From Bacteroidales bacterium (GTDB lineage: Bacteria > Bacteroidota > Bacteroidia > Bacteroidales > UBA3663), in NCBI GenBank assembly GCA_024694125.1, contig JAILKE010000012.1, positions 1-38,065 on the forward strand: a stretch of 38,065 bases of DNA. The letters are read 5' to 3'. Shown here piece after piece: positions 17,014 to 25,333 of this stretch (position 1 is its first letter; each line of letters begins with the position of its first letter). The position numbers and the translations under genes are program-made. The notes under the pieces are model-generated. The model worked only from the letters and a program-made list of their open reading frames with translations, was not told the DNA's origin and did not search any database.

Positions 17014-17240
17014 CTCCATTAATATGGTAGGGTTATATTTTACTCCATTAATCGTCATTAATAGACATTAATTCAGTCAGTTGAGAGAAGAACTCCATTA
17101 ATTGATAGGGTTATATTTTACTCCATTAATCGTCATTAATAGACATTAATTCAGTCAGTTGAGAGAAGAACTCCATTAATATGGTAGGGTTATATTTTAC
17201 TCCATTAATCGTCATTAATAGACATTAATTCAGTCAGTTG
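17014..17240. repeat. three tandem copies of a 78-79-bp repeat
   Basis: Units start CTCCATTAAT at 17014, 17093 and 17171 and include GGGTTATATTTTACTCCATT, AATCGTCATTAATAGACATT and AATTCAGTCAGTTG. By eye they are almost identical (copy 2 has TTGATAGGG where the others have ATGGTAGGG). Each unit contains several spaced ATTAAT motifs. The array fills the gap between the rhamnosidase stop and the flavoprotein gene; the rest (17241-17296) is CCCATT-rich. Confidence 0.9.
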
Positions 17241-17296
17241 GAATTGCCCATTAACCCCATTGACCCCATTCCCCCCATTCACCCCCTTACCCAAGT

Positions 17297-17917
17297 ATGC
17301 GTGTACTTTTAATCAATGGCAGTCCCCGAGAGCGGGGCAATACATATACAGCATTGAGCGAGATAGCGAAGGTGCTGCAGGAGGAACAGATAGATACCGA
17401 GATAATCAATCTCGGCAAAGGTGCTGTGCAGGGCTGTATAGCCTGCGGCTGGTGTGGTCGTCAGGGCAAGTGCACCTTCAATGACGATCTCTACTACCGC
17501 GTGTGGCGGGCAGTCAAGGATGGCATAGATGGCCTCATTGTCGGTTCTCCAGTCTATTATGGCGGGCCCAATGGTTCGCTCTGCGCTCTGCTGGACCGAG
17601 TCTTCTATTCCTTAGGTCGCGAACTGCAATACAAACCTGCAGCCAGTGTCGTCGTCTGCCGCCGTGGCGGAGCTACCTCCACCTTCGACCGCCTCAATAA
17701 ATACTATACGATGATGAATATGCCTGTGGTCAGTTCGCAATACTGGAACCTCGCGTACGGCCAGACGCCCGGCCAAGTAGCTATGGACGAAGAGGGTATG
17801 CAGACCATGCGCACCCTCGCCCGGAACATGGCCTGGATGCTACGCCACCTCCGCACCGACCTTGCCGACCTGCCGCAACAGGAACCACCGCTGCGCACGA
17901 ATTTTATAAGAGAGTAG
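17297..17917 (+). CDS. flavodoxin-fold NAD(P)H-dependent oxidoreductase, iron-sulfur-flavoprotein-like
   Basis: 206-aa cytosolic redox protein. MRVLLINGSPRERGNT is the FMN-phosphate loop of the NADPH-dependent FMN reductase/Isf family, and GSPVYYGGPNG (about 95-105) is the isoalloxazine loop. Between them is C47-x2-C50-x2-C53-x5-C59, which matches the compact cysteine motif that binds a 4Fe-4S cluster in archaeal/clostridial Isf proteins. The C-terminal third is helical. The electron donor and acceptor are unknown. It appears monocistronic. No promoter consensus is visible in the repeat-rich upstream region. Confidence 0.88.
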   Translation: MRVLLINGSPRERGNTYTALSEIAKVLQEEQIDTEIINLGKGAVQGCIACGWCGRQGKCTFNDDLYYRVWRAVKDGIDGLIVGSPVYYGGPNGSLCALLDRVFYSLGRELQYKPAASVVVCRRGGATSTFDRLNKYYTMMNMPVVSSQYWNLAYGQTPGQVAMDEEGMQTMRTLARNMAWMLRHLRTDLADLPQQEPPLRTNFIRE

Positions 17918-17991
17918 TGCCTTAGAGAGTAAAGGGTAAAGGGTAAAGAGTAGTGTCGTTTGAATCGACAGTCGGAACACACGTATTTCAT

Positions 17992-18108
17992 GTCGTTAAT
18001 GTCGTTCACAACGTTAATATCGTTCTTAACGTTAATATCGTTACTAACGTTATTATCGCTACCAACGTTCTCAACGTTATTATCGCTACCATCGTTCACT
18101 TCGTTCTC
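17992..18108. repeat. 9-bp array with CGTT core, 13 units
   Basis: Thirteen contiguous nonamers of the form nnCGTTnnn (GTCGTTAAT, GTCGTTCAC, AACGTTAAT, ATCGTTCTT … TTCGTTCTC). Two units have CGCT in place of CGTT. Preceded by 17930-17971, GTAAAGGGTAAAGAGTAGTG plus TTTGAATCGACAG, which recurs at 33268-33303. Confidence 0.85.
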
Positions 18109-18138
18109 TATTTATCTTAATCGTCTTTGAATTTAGCT

Positions 18139-18321
18139 ATGTCTTTCTTCTCTTCTTCATCTGACGACATGATGCGCGACTACGACTATCGCCGCCATAC
18201 GGGTGACATACCCGAGTATTATGGCAAGGGAGGTAAGTCCAAGGGCGGGTGCATGTCCACTGTCATCCTCATTGCTCTGTTCATCCTCTTCTCTATGACC
18301 CTCCTGGTCATGTGCGAGTGA
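18139..18321 (+). CDS. small single-span membrane protein (60 aa)
   Basis: MSFFSSSSDDMMRDYDYRRH… is a charged, Ser/Asp/Tyr-rich N-terminal 38 residues with GKGGKSKGG, followed by a clean hydrophobic helix (about 40-58: TVILIALFILFSMTLLVM) and a two-residue tail. Codon use is like that of genuine genes here. The ATG at 18139 is used; a TTG twelve bases upstream also opens the frame but is less likely. Topology is probably N-in with the tail in or across the membrane. No family is recognised, and it is not clearly linked to a neighbour. Confidence 0.6.
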   Translation: MSFFSSSSDDMMRDYDYRRHTGDIPEYYGKGGKSKGGCMSTVILIALFILFSMTLLVMCE

Positions 18322-18506
18322 ACTTCGTTCCTAATTTGTTTAATTTTTTTAGAACACGAAATAAACGAACGAAAACGAAAACTTCGTACCAAAACGATAA
18401 CGAAAACAAAAACTTCGTTCCTAATTTGTTTAATTTTTTTAGAACACGAATTTAACAAAAAAAACGAAATTTTTCTGTTTTAATTCGTCTAAATTCGGTG
18501 ATAAAA
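18317..18506 (-). repeat. repeat family R, cluster 3 (minus orientation)
   Basis: ACTTCGTTCCTAATTTGTTT at 18320 and 18411 followed by TTAGAACACGAA is the reverse complement of the R unit. The full copy ends with AATTCGGTGAT at about 18503. The cluster lies beyond the 3' end of the first giant-protein operon (minus strand) and shares its orientation. Confidence 0.8.
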
Positions 18507-18720
18507 TAATTCCTATAATTCCCCTAATTCTAGTAACAAAAATTCCTATAATTCCCGTAATTCTAGTATTTAAAAAATTCTCGTAATTCTCAAATTCTTG
18601 AGATTTTCTTCGACAGGAAGCGTTAATTCCTATAATTCTGAAAATTCTAGTAAAATTAATTCTCGTAATTCTCCAATTCTTGAGTTTATAAATCTCGAGT
18701 GTATATAATTCTAGTCATAA
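18507..18720. repeat. AATTCnnnn nonamer array (spacer of operon 1)
   Basis: AATTCCTAT, AATTCCCCT, AATTCTAGT, AATTCCCGT, AATTCTCGT, AATTCTCAA and similar units with roughly 9-bp spacing. The block CTTGAGATTTTCTTCGACAG and the next 40 bases (18597-18655) recur nearly unchanged at 24973-25030. Confidence 0.75.
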
Positions 18721-18725
18721 TAAGT

Positions 18726-18754
18726 AATCAGGCGGGAGAGTCTCCCGCCTGATT
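18726..18754 (-). terminator. terminator-like hairpin after microprotein 1
   Basis: AATCAGGCGGGAGA and TCTCCCGCCTGATT form a nearly perfect palindrome. Read on the minus strand it begins 3 bp after the microprotein stop and is followed by ACTTATTATG. The same hairpin follows the paralogous microprotein at 25091-25119. Confidence 0.75.
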
Positions 18755-18756
18755 GC

Positions 18757-18915
18757 TTATTCTTGTTCGTACTCGGACCATCCGCGGCCGCGAGTCTGGG
18801 GTGCTTCCATTGAGGGCGTAGTGCCGTCGCCGAAACCGATGGGGCTGTTGGCCATGAGGACCGATTCCGTGTCGAGAGAGACGACGATAATTTCAGGAGA
18901 AATATACTTTTTCAT
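18757..18915 (-). CDS. 52-aa microprotein, companion of giant protein 1
   Basis: Reads MKKYISPEIIVVSLDTESV…, then LMANSPIGFGDG, a Pro/Thr/Met stretch and …TRGRGWSEYEQE. There is no signal peptide or membrane helix: the N-terminal half looks like a short amphipathic strand/helix and the C-terminal half is Gly/Pro/charged. The coding sequence starts 63 bp after the giant-protein stop on the same strand and ends at a terminator, so the two are probably cotranscribed. A copy with 10 or fewer differences lies at 25122-25280 in the same setting; this paralogy is the main evidence that it is a real gene. The form MKKY.xPE… is common among small Bacteroidales proteins. A precursor-peptide or chaperone-like role is possible but unproven. 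Confidence 0.75.
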   Translation of the reverse strand: MKKYISPEIIVVSLDTESVLMANSPIGFGDGTTPSMEAPQTRGRGWSEYEQE

Positions 18916-18978
18916 ATTGTCAGACAATTTAGGAGGGGCCGTCCCCGTCAGAGGGCGGGGGCGGACCGACCGGATAGA

Positions 18979-21900
18979 TTATTTCTTGAAGATCACATGA
19001 CCGTTGCGGACCTGCAGGCCCTTGGCGTCGGTGGTGACGCGCTGGCCCTGGAGCGAGAAGGCTGGAGTCTGGTCAGCGTCGTCGGTAGAGATCGAGTTGA
19101 TAGAAGTCGTCTCGTCCTCCTCGGCAATCAGGTCGTCGAATACCAGGCGGAGTTCGGCGGCGCCGGCGGCAACCACTGCAGGCAGGTTGAAGTAAGCCTT
19201 GTTGGCAGCGAATGTCGCACCCGTGTAGCGGAGGAACTTGCTGCCGTTCAGGACATAGTTAAAGCCCTCTTTCGGGATACGCTCCACGTAGAGCGAGCTG
19301 CTGGTCGTGGCGCGCAGGTCATTGTCGGCTACAGCAGGAGCGTCCAGTACCATGTGCAGGCGGATGGTTTCGCCGGCATCGCCTACCAGGAGAGCACCGG
19401 TGCCGGCAGGGATAGAGTCGATAGCCGTGCAGTGGATCTCGTCGCCCTCAACCTTGCAAGCAAAGGCCTTCTCCTCTTCATCCGTTACCATATTTACGCT
19501 GGCCGAGTAGGTAGCATAGCCCTTGCTGTTCAGCGTGACTTCGGTGAGGAATGGCTCAACGGTCCAGCCCGATGGGATGTTGTTGCTTCCGCGATACAGT
19601 TTCGTAACGTCCATTGTGCTTGGGCATACGAAGGTACCGGTCGAAGCTACGTCTGCTAACCATTCAAAAGTCGGAGAATTCGCTTCAAAATCTGAACAGC
19701 CTATTGTTGCGTCTGCCTCTTCGGCATTTAAATTGAAATATTTAGCATCCGAAAAATTGACGATGACTTTGTTTAGATTGATACAACCCGAGAACATCTT
19801 GTTATAGCAAGATTCTGTTAATGTTGCAGCATGTAACACTGGGGTCTGAGTCAGATTGGTACAATCCTGGAACATGTTTTCATAACAATATTCTGTTAAT
19901 GTTGCAGCAGGTAACACAGGGGCCTGAGTCAGATTGGTACAACCCTGGAACATGTTTGCATAACAACCAATAGCCAATGTTGTCGCTGGTAGTTCGGGTG
20001 CGTTGATTAGATGGGTACAATCCGTGAACATTTCTTCATAGCAATTTTCGGCTAACGTCGTCGCAGGCAGATCTGGTGCGTTTGTCAGTCTCGTACATCC
20101 GCTGAACATTTCGTAGTAGCAATTGATAGCCATCGTCGTTGCAGGGAGTTCTGGGGCCTGGGTCAGACCAATACAATAGGCGAACATTCCTTCATAGCAA
20201 TTTCCGGCCAACGTCTTTGCAGGTAGAACAGGGGCGTTAATCAATCCCGTGCAGCCATAGAACATATGAGAATAGCAACTATTAGACAACGTCGTTGCTG
20301 GAAGTTCTGGGGCCTGGGTTAAGGAAGTCTGTCCTCCAAACAAATTGTAGAATGCGTATTCAGCCACTGATGTCTTCTTGCAGGTCTTGTCCAGCAGTGA
20401 CATGACATTACCCGATGCGGCAATAGAGTCACCCAGTACGAACATGTAGTAATTGTTGGCAATGGTGCTGAATCTACTGTTGGTCGATGTCGCACGGAAG
20501 CGTACATAGTCGGCAGAGTCAGCCAGGGTGATGGTGCTACCGATGGCGTAGTCACTCCAATTGCTGTATCGGGTGGAGTACTGCAGGCTGACGCTGGCAG
20601 GAGAGCCATTCTTGGTGAGCTGTACGGTAGCACCTGCTTTCTGGGCAGTCAGGGTGAGGTACTCAGGTGCATCCCAGCCTTCGGGTATATAATCGATGCC
20701 CCGGTTGCGTGGCAGTGATGATGGGCAGGTGAAGGTACCGGTCGATGCAACGCCATTGAGCCAATTAGTTGTCGCGCTATTCGACCACGAGGTGAATGCA
20801 ACATTTACTTCGTTGAGGTTGGAGCAACCTTCGAACATATTGCTATAACAGTAATCAGCCAATGAAGTAGCTGGCAGGGCAGGAACTGCGGTGAGACCTG
20901 TACAACCTTTGAACATATTGCTATAGCAGCCATATGCCAATGAGGTAGCAGGCAGGGCAGGAACTGCGGTCAGACCTGTACAACCTTCGAACATATTGCT
21001 ATAGCAGCTATATGCCAATGAGGTAGCAGGCAGGGAAGGTGCGCTGGTTAGTTTCGGTTGGTTCATGAACAACTTGCAGAAAGCACGTTCCGGTACTGAT
21101 GTCTGCTGGCAGGTTTTGTCCAGCAACGACATGACGTTGCCCGATGCGGCAATTGAGTCTCCCAGTTCGAATATGTAATAGTGCCAATCGCCGGTGCTGA
21201 ATCTGCTGTTGGTCGATGTGGCACGGAAGCAGACGTAGTCGTTGACGTTGGCCAGGGTGATGGATTCGTCGATGGTGTAACCTTTCCAGTTGACACCGTC
21301 CGTAGAATACTGCAGGCTGATGTCGGCAGGAGAGCCAGATTTGTGAAGTCGTACGGTAGCACCTGCTTTCTTGGCTGTCAGGGTGAGGTACTCGGGTACA
21401 TTCCAGCCTTCAGGAATATAGTGCTCGCCTCGGGTGCGTGGCAGAGATGGTGGACAGATAAATGTACCTTGGGAGGCTGCCCCAGTGAGCCATTGCTTAG
21501 TAGCATTTTCCGGCCAAGCGGAGAATGCAACCTCGACTTCGTGTAGATTGGGACATTCAAAGAACATATAAGCGTAGGCATCAATACCCAATGTCGTCGC
21601 GGTTAATGTTGGCGCACTGGTCAATGCCGATTCACCCTGGAATAGACCATAGAATCCTTCGTATGAAACGGTTCTCTTTTCTCCGTCATGATCCAATAGG
21701 TACATGATATTGCCGGATGCTGCTACGGACCCAGTTAAATGGATGTGATGATGTTCCTCGATGTGACTTGACTCTTCAACCTCCAAATAATCCTCTACTA
21801 CGGTTTTGTTGCGCAAGAACACCTGGTCTCCAGCCTCACTTAATGTGATAACCTCATCTGTTTCGTAATTGGTCCAGTTGATGCCGTCGCGTGAGTATTC

Positions 21901-24012
21901 CAATTCCCAGTAATCATCTTCCTGCGAGATGCTGATTGTAGAGTTAGCGACATTGGCAGTAAACCTCAGATAGTCGCACTCAGGCGCGTCCCAGCCTTCG
22001 GGTATATAACTGGTGCCTCGGGTCAGTGGTAAAGTTGGAGTGCTGTAGAAGTGACCATTCTGTGCCACTTCTTTGAGCCAGTCGGTCGTGGCGCCATTGA
22101 CCCATGAACCGAAATAGGCTCTTACTTTGCTCAGGTTGGAGCAACCCTCGAACATATTGTTGTAGCAGCCGGTGACCAATGTGGTGGCAGGCATGTATGG
22201 CGCCGATGTCAACCCTGTACAGTTGCGGAACATGCTGTCGTAGCAATTCTCCTTCAGCTCAGTAGCAGGCAGTTCGGATGCATTGGTCAGTGCGATACAG
22301 CCCTCGAACATGCTATGATAGCAATCGGTAGCCAGAGAAGTGGCTCGCAGAGTTGGGCACTGTTTCAATTTTTGACAGCCCTTGAACATGCTGAGGTAGC
22401 ATCCACTTGCCAATGTATAGGCACTTAATGCAGGCGCATAGACAAGGCTGGTACAGCCTTCGAACATGCTTTCATAACAATTTTCTGCCAGTGACGCGGC
22501 GGAAAGTGTTGGTGCATTGGTCAGGCTGGTACAGCCATTGAACATATTGTAATAGCAATAGCTCTTCATGGTATTCGCTGGCAGAGCAGGTGCACTGGTC
22601 AGTTTGATGCAACCCTTGAACATGCCTTCATAGCAATTCGATGCCAGGGTTGTGGCTTTTAGTTCAGGTGCATTGGTCAGTTTGATACAGCCCTCGAACA
22701 TGCTTGTACAGCAATTCTGTGCCAGGGTTGTAGCTTTTAGTTCGGGTGCACTGGTCAGATTGGTACAACCCTTGAACATGCCTTTGTAACAATTGCTGCT
22801 CAATGTCGTTGCTGGCAGGGTACGTGCACTGGTCAGTCCAGTACAGCCCTCGAACATGCTTTCATAGCAATTGCTGCCCAACGACGTGGCTGGTAGGTAC
22901 GGGGCACTGATCAGCGCCGTCTGATTATAAAAAAGTTTGTTCAGGGCATATTGAGATACAGTGGTCCGGGTGCCTTTTGGAGAGAACAACGTCATGACGG
23001 TGCCCGTTGCTGCGACCGAACCCGTCAGTTGGTAGTGATAATAATTGTCATTGTCCTTGCTGAATTGGGTCCGTGTTGCAGATGAACGGAAGGCAACAAA
23101 GTCATTGACCTTATTCAGTTTGACAGTCGAGCCTATGCTGTATGTACTCCATGTGACATAGTCTCTGGTATATTGCATATCGGCGCTATAGGGAGTATCT
23201 TTCGTGTGAAGTCTTACCGTGCTTCCTGCTGTCTTGGCAATAAATGTCAATGGTGCAGTAGCCTCGTTGTATCCACACTTCGTGCATACTCCATTTACAA
23301 AGTTGTGATTCTCTTTTCCGTAGATATGTCCGCAACTTGCGCAATAATGCTCGTGCTGGAATGGAGAAATGGCCCTGTAGTCCGAACCGTGTTTGTGCCC
23401 CTTCTTGATGCTGAGGTAACAAGTGTTGCCTCCAGCTCCTTCATTGAGGTTGGCACTGCCACCTACGCCGGTTGCATTGTTATTGGAGTCAAAACCAGTA
23501 AACTGCTTGGCGTACGTGAATCCGTTACTTGTGGTGTTGGCCGACAATTCAGTGATGAGTTCTGCGCCTGGTTCCGTATTGCCATCTGAGGTATAATACA
23601 TGAAAATATATTGGCCTTTAGCATGGTTGTTGAAGTCCCAGTCGGTGCTGCTGTTTCCTCCGTTCCATCCTTTTTTCAGAACCTTGTAGGTCTTTCCGTT
23701 GTAATACATTTTATCTGGGGAATATGCATCGCCTCTCACTACAAACATAATGTCTGTGCAGGCCTCTGCCGGATTGGTCGTAGTCGTGTAGCCTATGTAG
23801 ATATAGCCGGACTTGGTACCACAACCGGCGTTGAAATCATAGTCTAATCGATGGTCGAAGCCTGATTCTTTAACCTTATTTATTGCCCAGTCTTGGGCGT
23901 CATCCCAGGAGTAACAGAAATCGGCTTTAATAAACTCAGTCGCGCTGGCAGACGTCCAGCCTGTCAGCAGTAGGACTGCCCATAGGAGCAGCCTTAATTT
24001 GACTCTTTTCAT
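18979..24012 (-). CDS. giant secreted repeat protein 1: beta-prism, CxxC knuckle, DUF285/BspA-like repeats (1677 aa)
   Basis: Order from the N-terminus. Signal peptide MKRVKLRLLLWAVLLLTGWT…SASA. An N-domain (about 25-215) has three spaced motifs of the type DfNxGxGxxYIYxxY, suggesting a threefold beta-prism like MABP domains. A knuckle CASCGH…CTKCGY lies at about 222-245. Four modules follow, each with a beta-domain (…LTFTAKKAG…LQYSTDGxxW…FRATSTNSRF…SIAASGNVMSLLD) and 10, 1, 3 and 7 repeats of 26 residues with the core NCYxxMFxGCTxLTxAPxLPA. The C-terminal domain (about 1465-1677) ends in GLQVRNGHVIFKK, a probable sorting tail. Module 2 is degenerate. The repeat core resembles DUF285/BspA LRR-like repeats, but with two cysteines. 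ATG 24012 is chosen over 24048 by alignment with the paralogue's signal peptide. Inferred: a cell-surface adhesin or binding protein. Confidence 0.88.
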   Translation of the reverse strand: MKRVKLRLLLWAVLLLTGWTSASATEFIKADFCYSWDDAQDWAINKVKESGFDHRLDYDFNAGCGTKSGYIYIGYTTTTNPAEACTDIMFVVRGDAYSPDKMYYNGKTYKVLKKGWNGGNSSTDWDFNNHAKGQYIFMYYTSDGNTEPGAELITELSANTTSNGFTYAKQFTGFDSNNNATGVGGSANLNEGAGGNTCYLSIKKGHKHGSDYRAISPFQHEHYCASCGHIYGKENHNFVNGVCTKCGYNEATAPLTFIAKTAGSTVRLHTKDTPYSADMQYTRDYVTWSTYSIGSTVKLNKVNDFVAFRSSATRTQFSKDNDNYYHYQLTGSVAATGTVMTLFSPKGTRTTVSQYALNKLFYNQTALISAPYLPATSLGSNCYESMFEGCTGLTSARTLPATTLSSNCYKGMFKGCTNLTSAPELKATTLAQNCCTSMFEGCIKLTNAPELKATTLASNCYEGMFKGCIKLTSAPALPANTMKSYCYYNMFNGCTSLTNAPTLSAASLAENCYESMFEGCTSLVYAPALSAYTLASGCYLSMFKGCQKLKQCPTLRATSLATDCYHSMFEGCIALTNASELPATELKENCYDSMFRNCTGLTSAPYMPATTLVTGCYNNMFEGCSNLSKVRAYFGSWVNGATTDWLKEVAQNGHFYSTPTLPLTRGTSYIPEGWDAPECDYLRFTANVANSTISISQEDDYWELEYSRDGINWTNYETDEVITLSEAGDQVFLRNKTVVEDYLEVEESSHIEEHHHIHLTGSVAASGNIMYLLDHDGEKRTVSYEGFYGLFQGESALTSAPTLTATTLGIDAYAYMFFECPNLHEVEVAFSAWPENATKQWLTGAASQGTFICPPSLPRTRGEHYIPEGWNVPEYLTLTAKKAGATVRLHKSGSPADISLQYSTDGVNWKGYTIDESITLANVNDYVCFRATSTNSRFSTGDWHYYIFELGDSIAASGNVMSLLDKTCQQTSVPERAFCKLFMNQPKLTSAPSLPATSLAYSCYSNMFEGCTGLTAVPALPATSLAYGCYSNMFKGCTGLTAVPALPATSLADYCYSNMFEGCSNLNEVNVAFTSWSNSATTNWLNGVASTGTFTCPSSLPRNRGIDYIPEGWDAPEYLTLTAQKAGATVQLTKNGSPASVSLQYSTRYSNWSDYAIGSTITLADSADYVRFRATSTNSRFSTIANNYYMFVLGDSIAASGNVMSLLDKTCKKTSVAEYAFYNLFGGQTSLTQAPELPATTLSNSCYSHMFYGCTGLINAPVLPAKTLAGNCYEGMFAYCIGLTQAPELPATTMAINCYYEMFSGCTRLTNAPDLPATTLAENCYEEMFTDCTHLINAPELPATTLAIGCYANMFQGCTNLTQAPVLPAATLTEYCYENMFQDCTNLTQTPVLHAATLTESCYNKMFSGCINLNKVIVNFSDAKYFNLNAEEADATIGCSDFEANSPTFEWLADVASTGTFVCPSTMDVTKLYRGSNNIPSGWTVEPFLTEVTLNSKGYATYSASVNMVTDEEEKAFACKVEGDEIHCTAIDSIPAGTGALLVGDAGETIRLHMVLDAPAVADNDLRATTSSSLYVERIPKEGFNYVLNGSKFLRYTGATFAANKAYFNLPAVVAAGAAELRLVFDDLIAEEDETTSINSISTDDADQTPAFSLQGQRVTTDAKGLQVRNGHVIFKK
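19770..22900 (-). repeat. 78-bp coding repeats in giant gene 1 (21 units in four blocks)
   Basis: Blocks at about 22130-22900 (10 units), 21560-21620 (1), 20810-21055 (3) and 19770-20320 (7), separated by beta-domain coding segments. Unit length is 78 bp (26 codons). Invariant positions are Cys13, Tyr14, Met17, Phe18, Cys21, Leu24 and the APxLPA turn. Confidence 0.85.
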
Positions 24013-24293
24013 TTTTGTTGATAGAGAAATGTTATAAATGTAGAACATAAAGTGTATGCGTTATGATTACGTTTGCCCCTGCAGCAGCACTGCAATCGGG
24101 TGCCGGGGGGTTGCCTCGGAACGTGCTTGTTGTAAGTGTGGCTTAACTGAAATGTAAGCGATATGTAGTATAAGTACACAACAACAATTTCGGATGGTTG
24201 GTTTTTATGCTCCTATTTGAAGTTTTCTATTTCACACGTCTAAGCCTCAAATATTTCGGATGAATAAATACCTTAGATACCTTTTTTCAAGTG

Positions 24294-24301
24294 CAAAAAT
24301 A
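24294..24301 (-). promoter_or_regulatory. candidate -7 element for giant gene 1
   Basis: On the minus strand TATTTTTG (complement of CAAAAATA) fits TAnnTTTG. No convincing -33 is present. The leader to ATG 24012 would be about 275 nt. It contains a GC-rich segment (24075-24120) able to form hairpins, unlike the AT-rich surroundings. Confidence 0.4.
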
Positions 24302-24465
24302 ATGTATTATATTCCAATTATTCTTATCAGTGTGTAAAATATCCGCCAAAACTTCATAATTCCTCAAAATTGTTCTGTTTTGCTCACTTCACTTGTCAAT
24401 TTCCTGCCTATATTTGTCAAATGTGCGCAATGATGACGCAAGAGACAAAGCTCTTCGTGCGAACA

Positions 24466-25085
24466 CGAAGAGCTTTGTACGAAAACGAAAAACTTCGTAC
24501 GAAAACGATAACGAAAACGATAACGAAAACGAAAAACTTCGTTCCTAATTTGTTTAATTTTTTAGAACACGAAATAAACAAAAAAAACGAAAATTCTTAG
24601 TTTAATTCGTTTAATTCGGTGATATAATAATTCCTATAATTCCCCTAATTCTAGTAAAAAATAATTCTCCTAATTCTCAAATTCTTGAGTTCCTAATTTG
24701 TTTAATTTTTTTAGAACACGAAAGAAACGAAAGAACTTCGTTCCTAATTTGTTTAATATTTTTGAGCGCGAACGGAACGAATGGAACGAAAATGCTATGT
24801 TTTAATTCGTCTAAATTCGGTGATAAACTTCGTACCAAAACGATAACGAAAACAAAAAACTTCGTTCCTAATTTGTTTAATTTTTTAGAACACGAAATAA
24901 ACGAAAGAGACGAAAATTCTTAGTTTAATTTGTTTAATTCGGTGATAAAATAATTCTCCTAATTCTCAAATTCTTGAGATTTTCTTCGACAGGAAGCGTT
25001 AATTCCTATAATTCTAAAAATTCTAGTAAAAAAATAATTCTCGTGATTCTCGTGATTCTCGTGTGTATCGAATTCTAGTATTTAA
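24466..25085 (-). repeat. repeat family R, cluster 4, with AATTC nonamers (between the two giant operons)
   Basis: Three R units in minus orientation end with TCGGTGAT-type sequence near 24617-24623, 24818 and 24939. Their starts are ACTTCGTTCCTAATTTGTTT at about 24535, 24738 and 24861. Nonamer blocks (AATTCCTAT, AATTCTAGT…) fill 24625-24690 and 24958-25085, including the segment shared with 18597-18655. There is no gene in 24302-25090. Confidence 0.82.
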
Positions 25086-25090
25086 AAAGT

Positions 25091-25119
25091 AATCAGGCGG
25101 GAGAGTCTCCCGCCTGATT
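25091..25119 (-). terminator. intrinsic terminator after microprotein 2
   Basis: The same 29-bp palindrome as at 18726-18754. On the minus strand it is followed by ACTTTTTAAA, which gives a short U-tract. It ends the second giant-protein operon. Confidence 0.8.
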
Positions 25120-25121
25120 GC

Positions 25122-25280
25122 TTATTCTTGTTCGTACTCGGACCATCCGCGGCCGCGAGTCTGAGGTGCTTCCATTGTGCCAGTCTCGCCGTCACCCCAT
25201 CCGATGGGGCTGTTGGCCATGAGCACTGCTTCCGTGTCGAGCGAGACGACGATAATTTCAGGAGAAATATACTTTTTCAT
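25122..25280 (-). CDS. 52-aa microprotein, companion of giant protein 2
   Basis: MKKYISPEIIVVSLDTEAV…, LMANSPIGWGDG, then …TRGRGWSEYEQE. It is identical to the 18757-18915 protein over most of its length, including both ends; the differences cluster at residues 18 and 28-36 (ETGTMEAPQ against TTPSMEAPQ). It starts 53 bp downstream of the giant gene stop and ends just before the terminator. Conservation of the ends, with variation in a short middle segment, is what one expects of a functional peptide rather than chance reading. No export signal is seen, so it would stay in the cytoplasm unless processed. Confidence 0.75.
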   Translation of the reverse strand: MKKYISPEIIVVSLDTEAVLMANSPIGWGDGETGTMEAPQTRGRGWSEYEQE

Positions 25281-25333
25281 TTTAGACGATTATAAATAGA
25301 GGTCAGTCCGCCGGGGCGGACCGACCGGATAGA

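Noticed and set aside
18979..24012. Assembly artefact producing two copies of the giant gene
   Set aside because: N-domains, module numbers and most units differ strongly between the two genes, so they are true paralogues, although collapse or expansion of the most similar units cannot be excluded.
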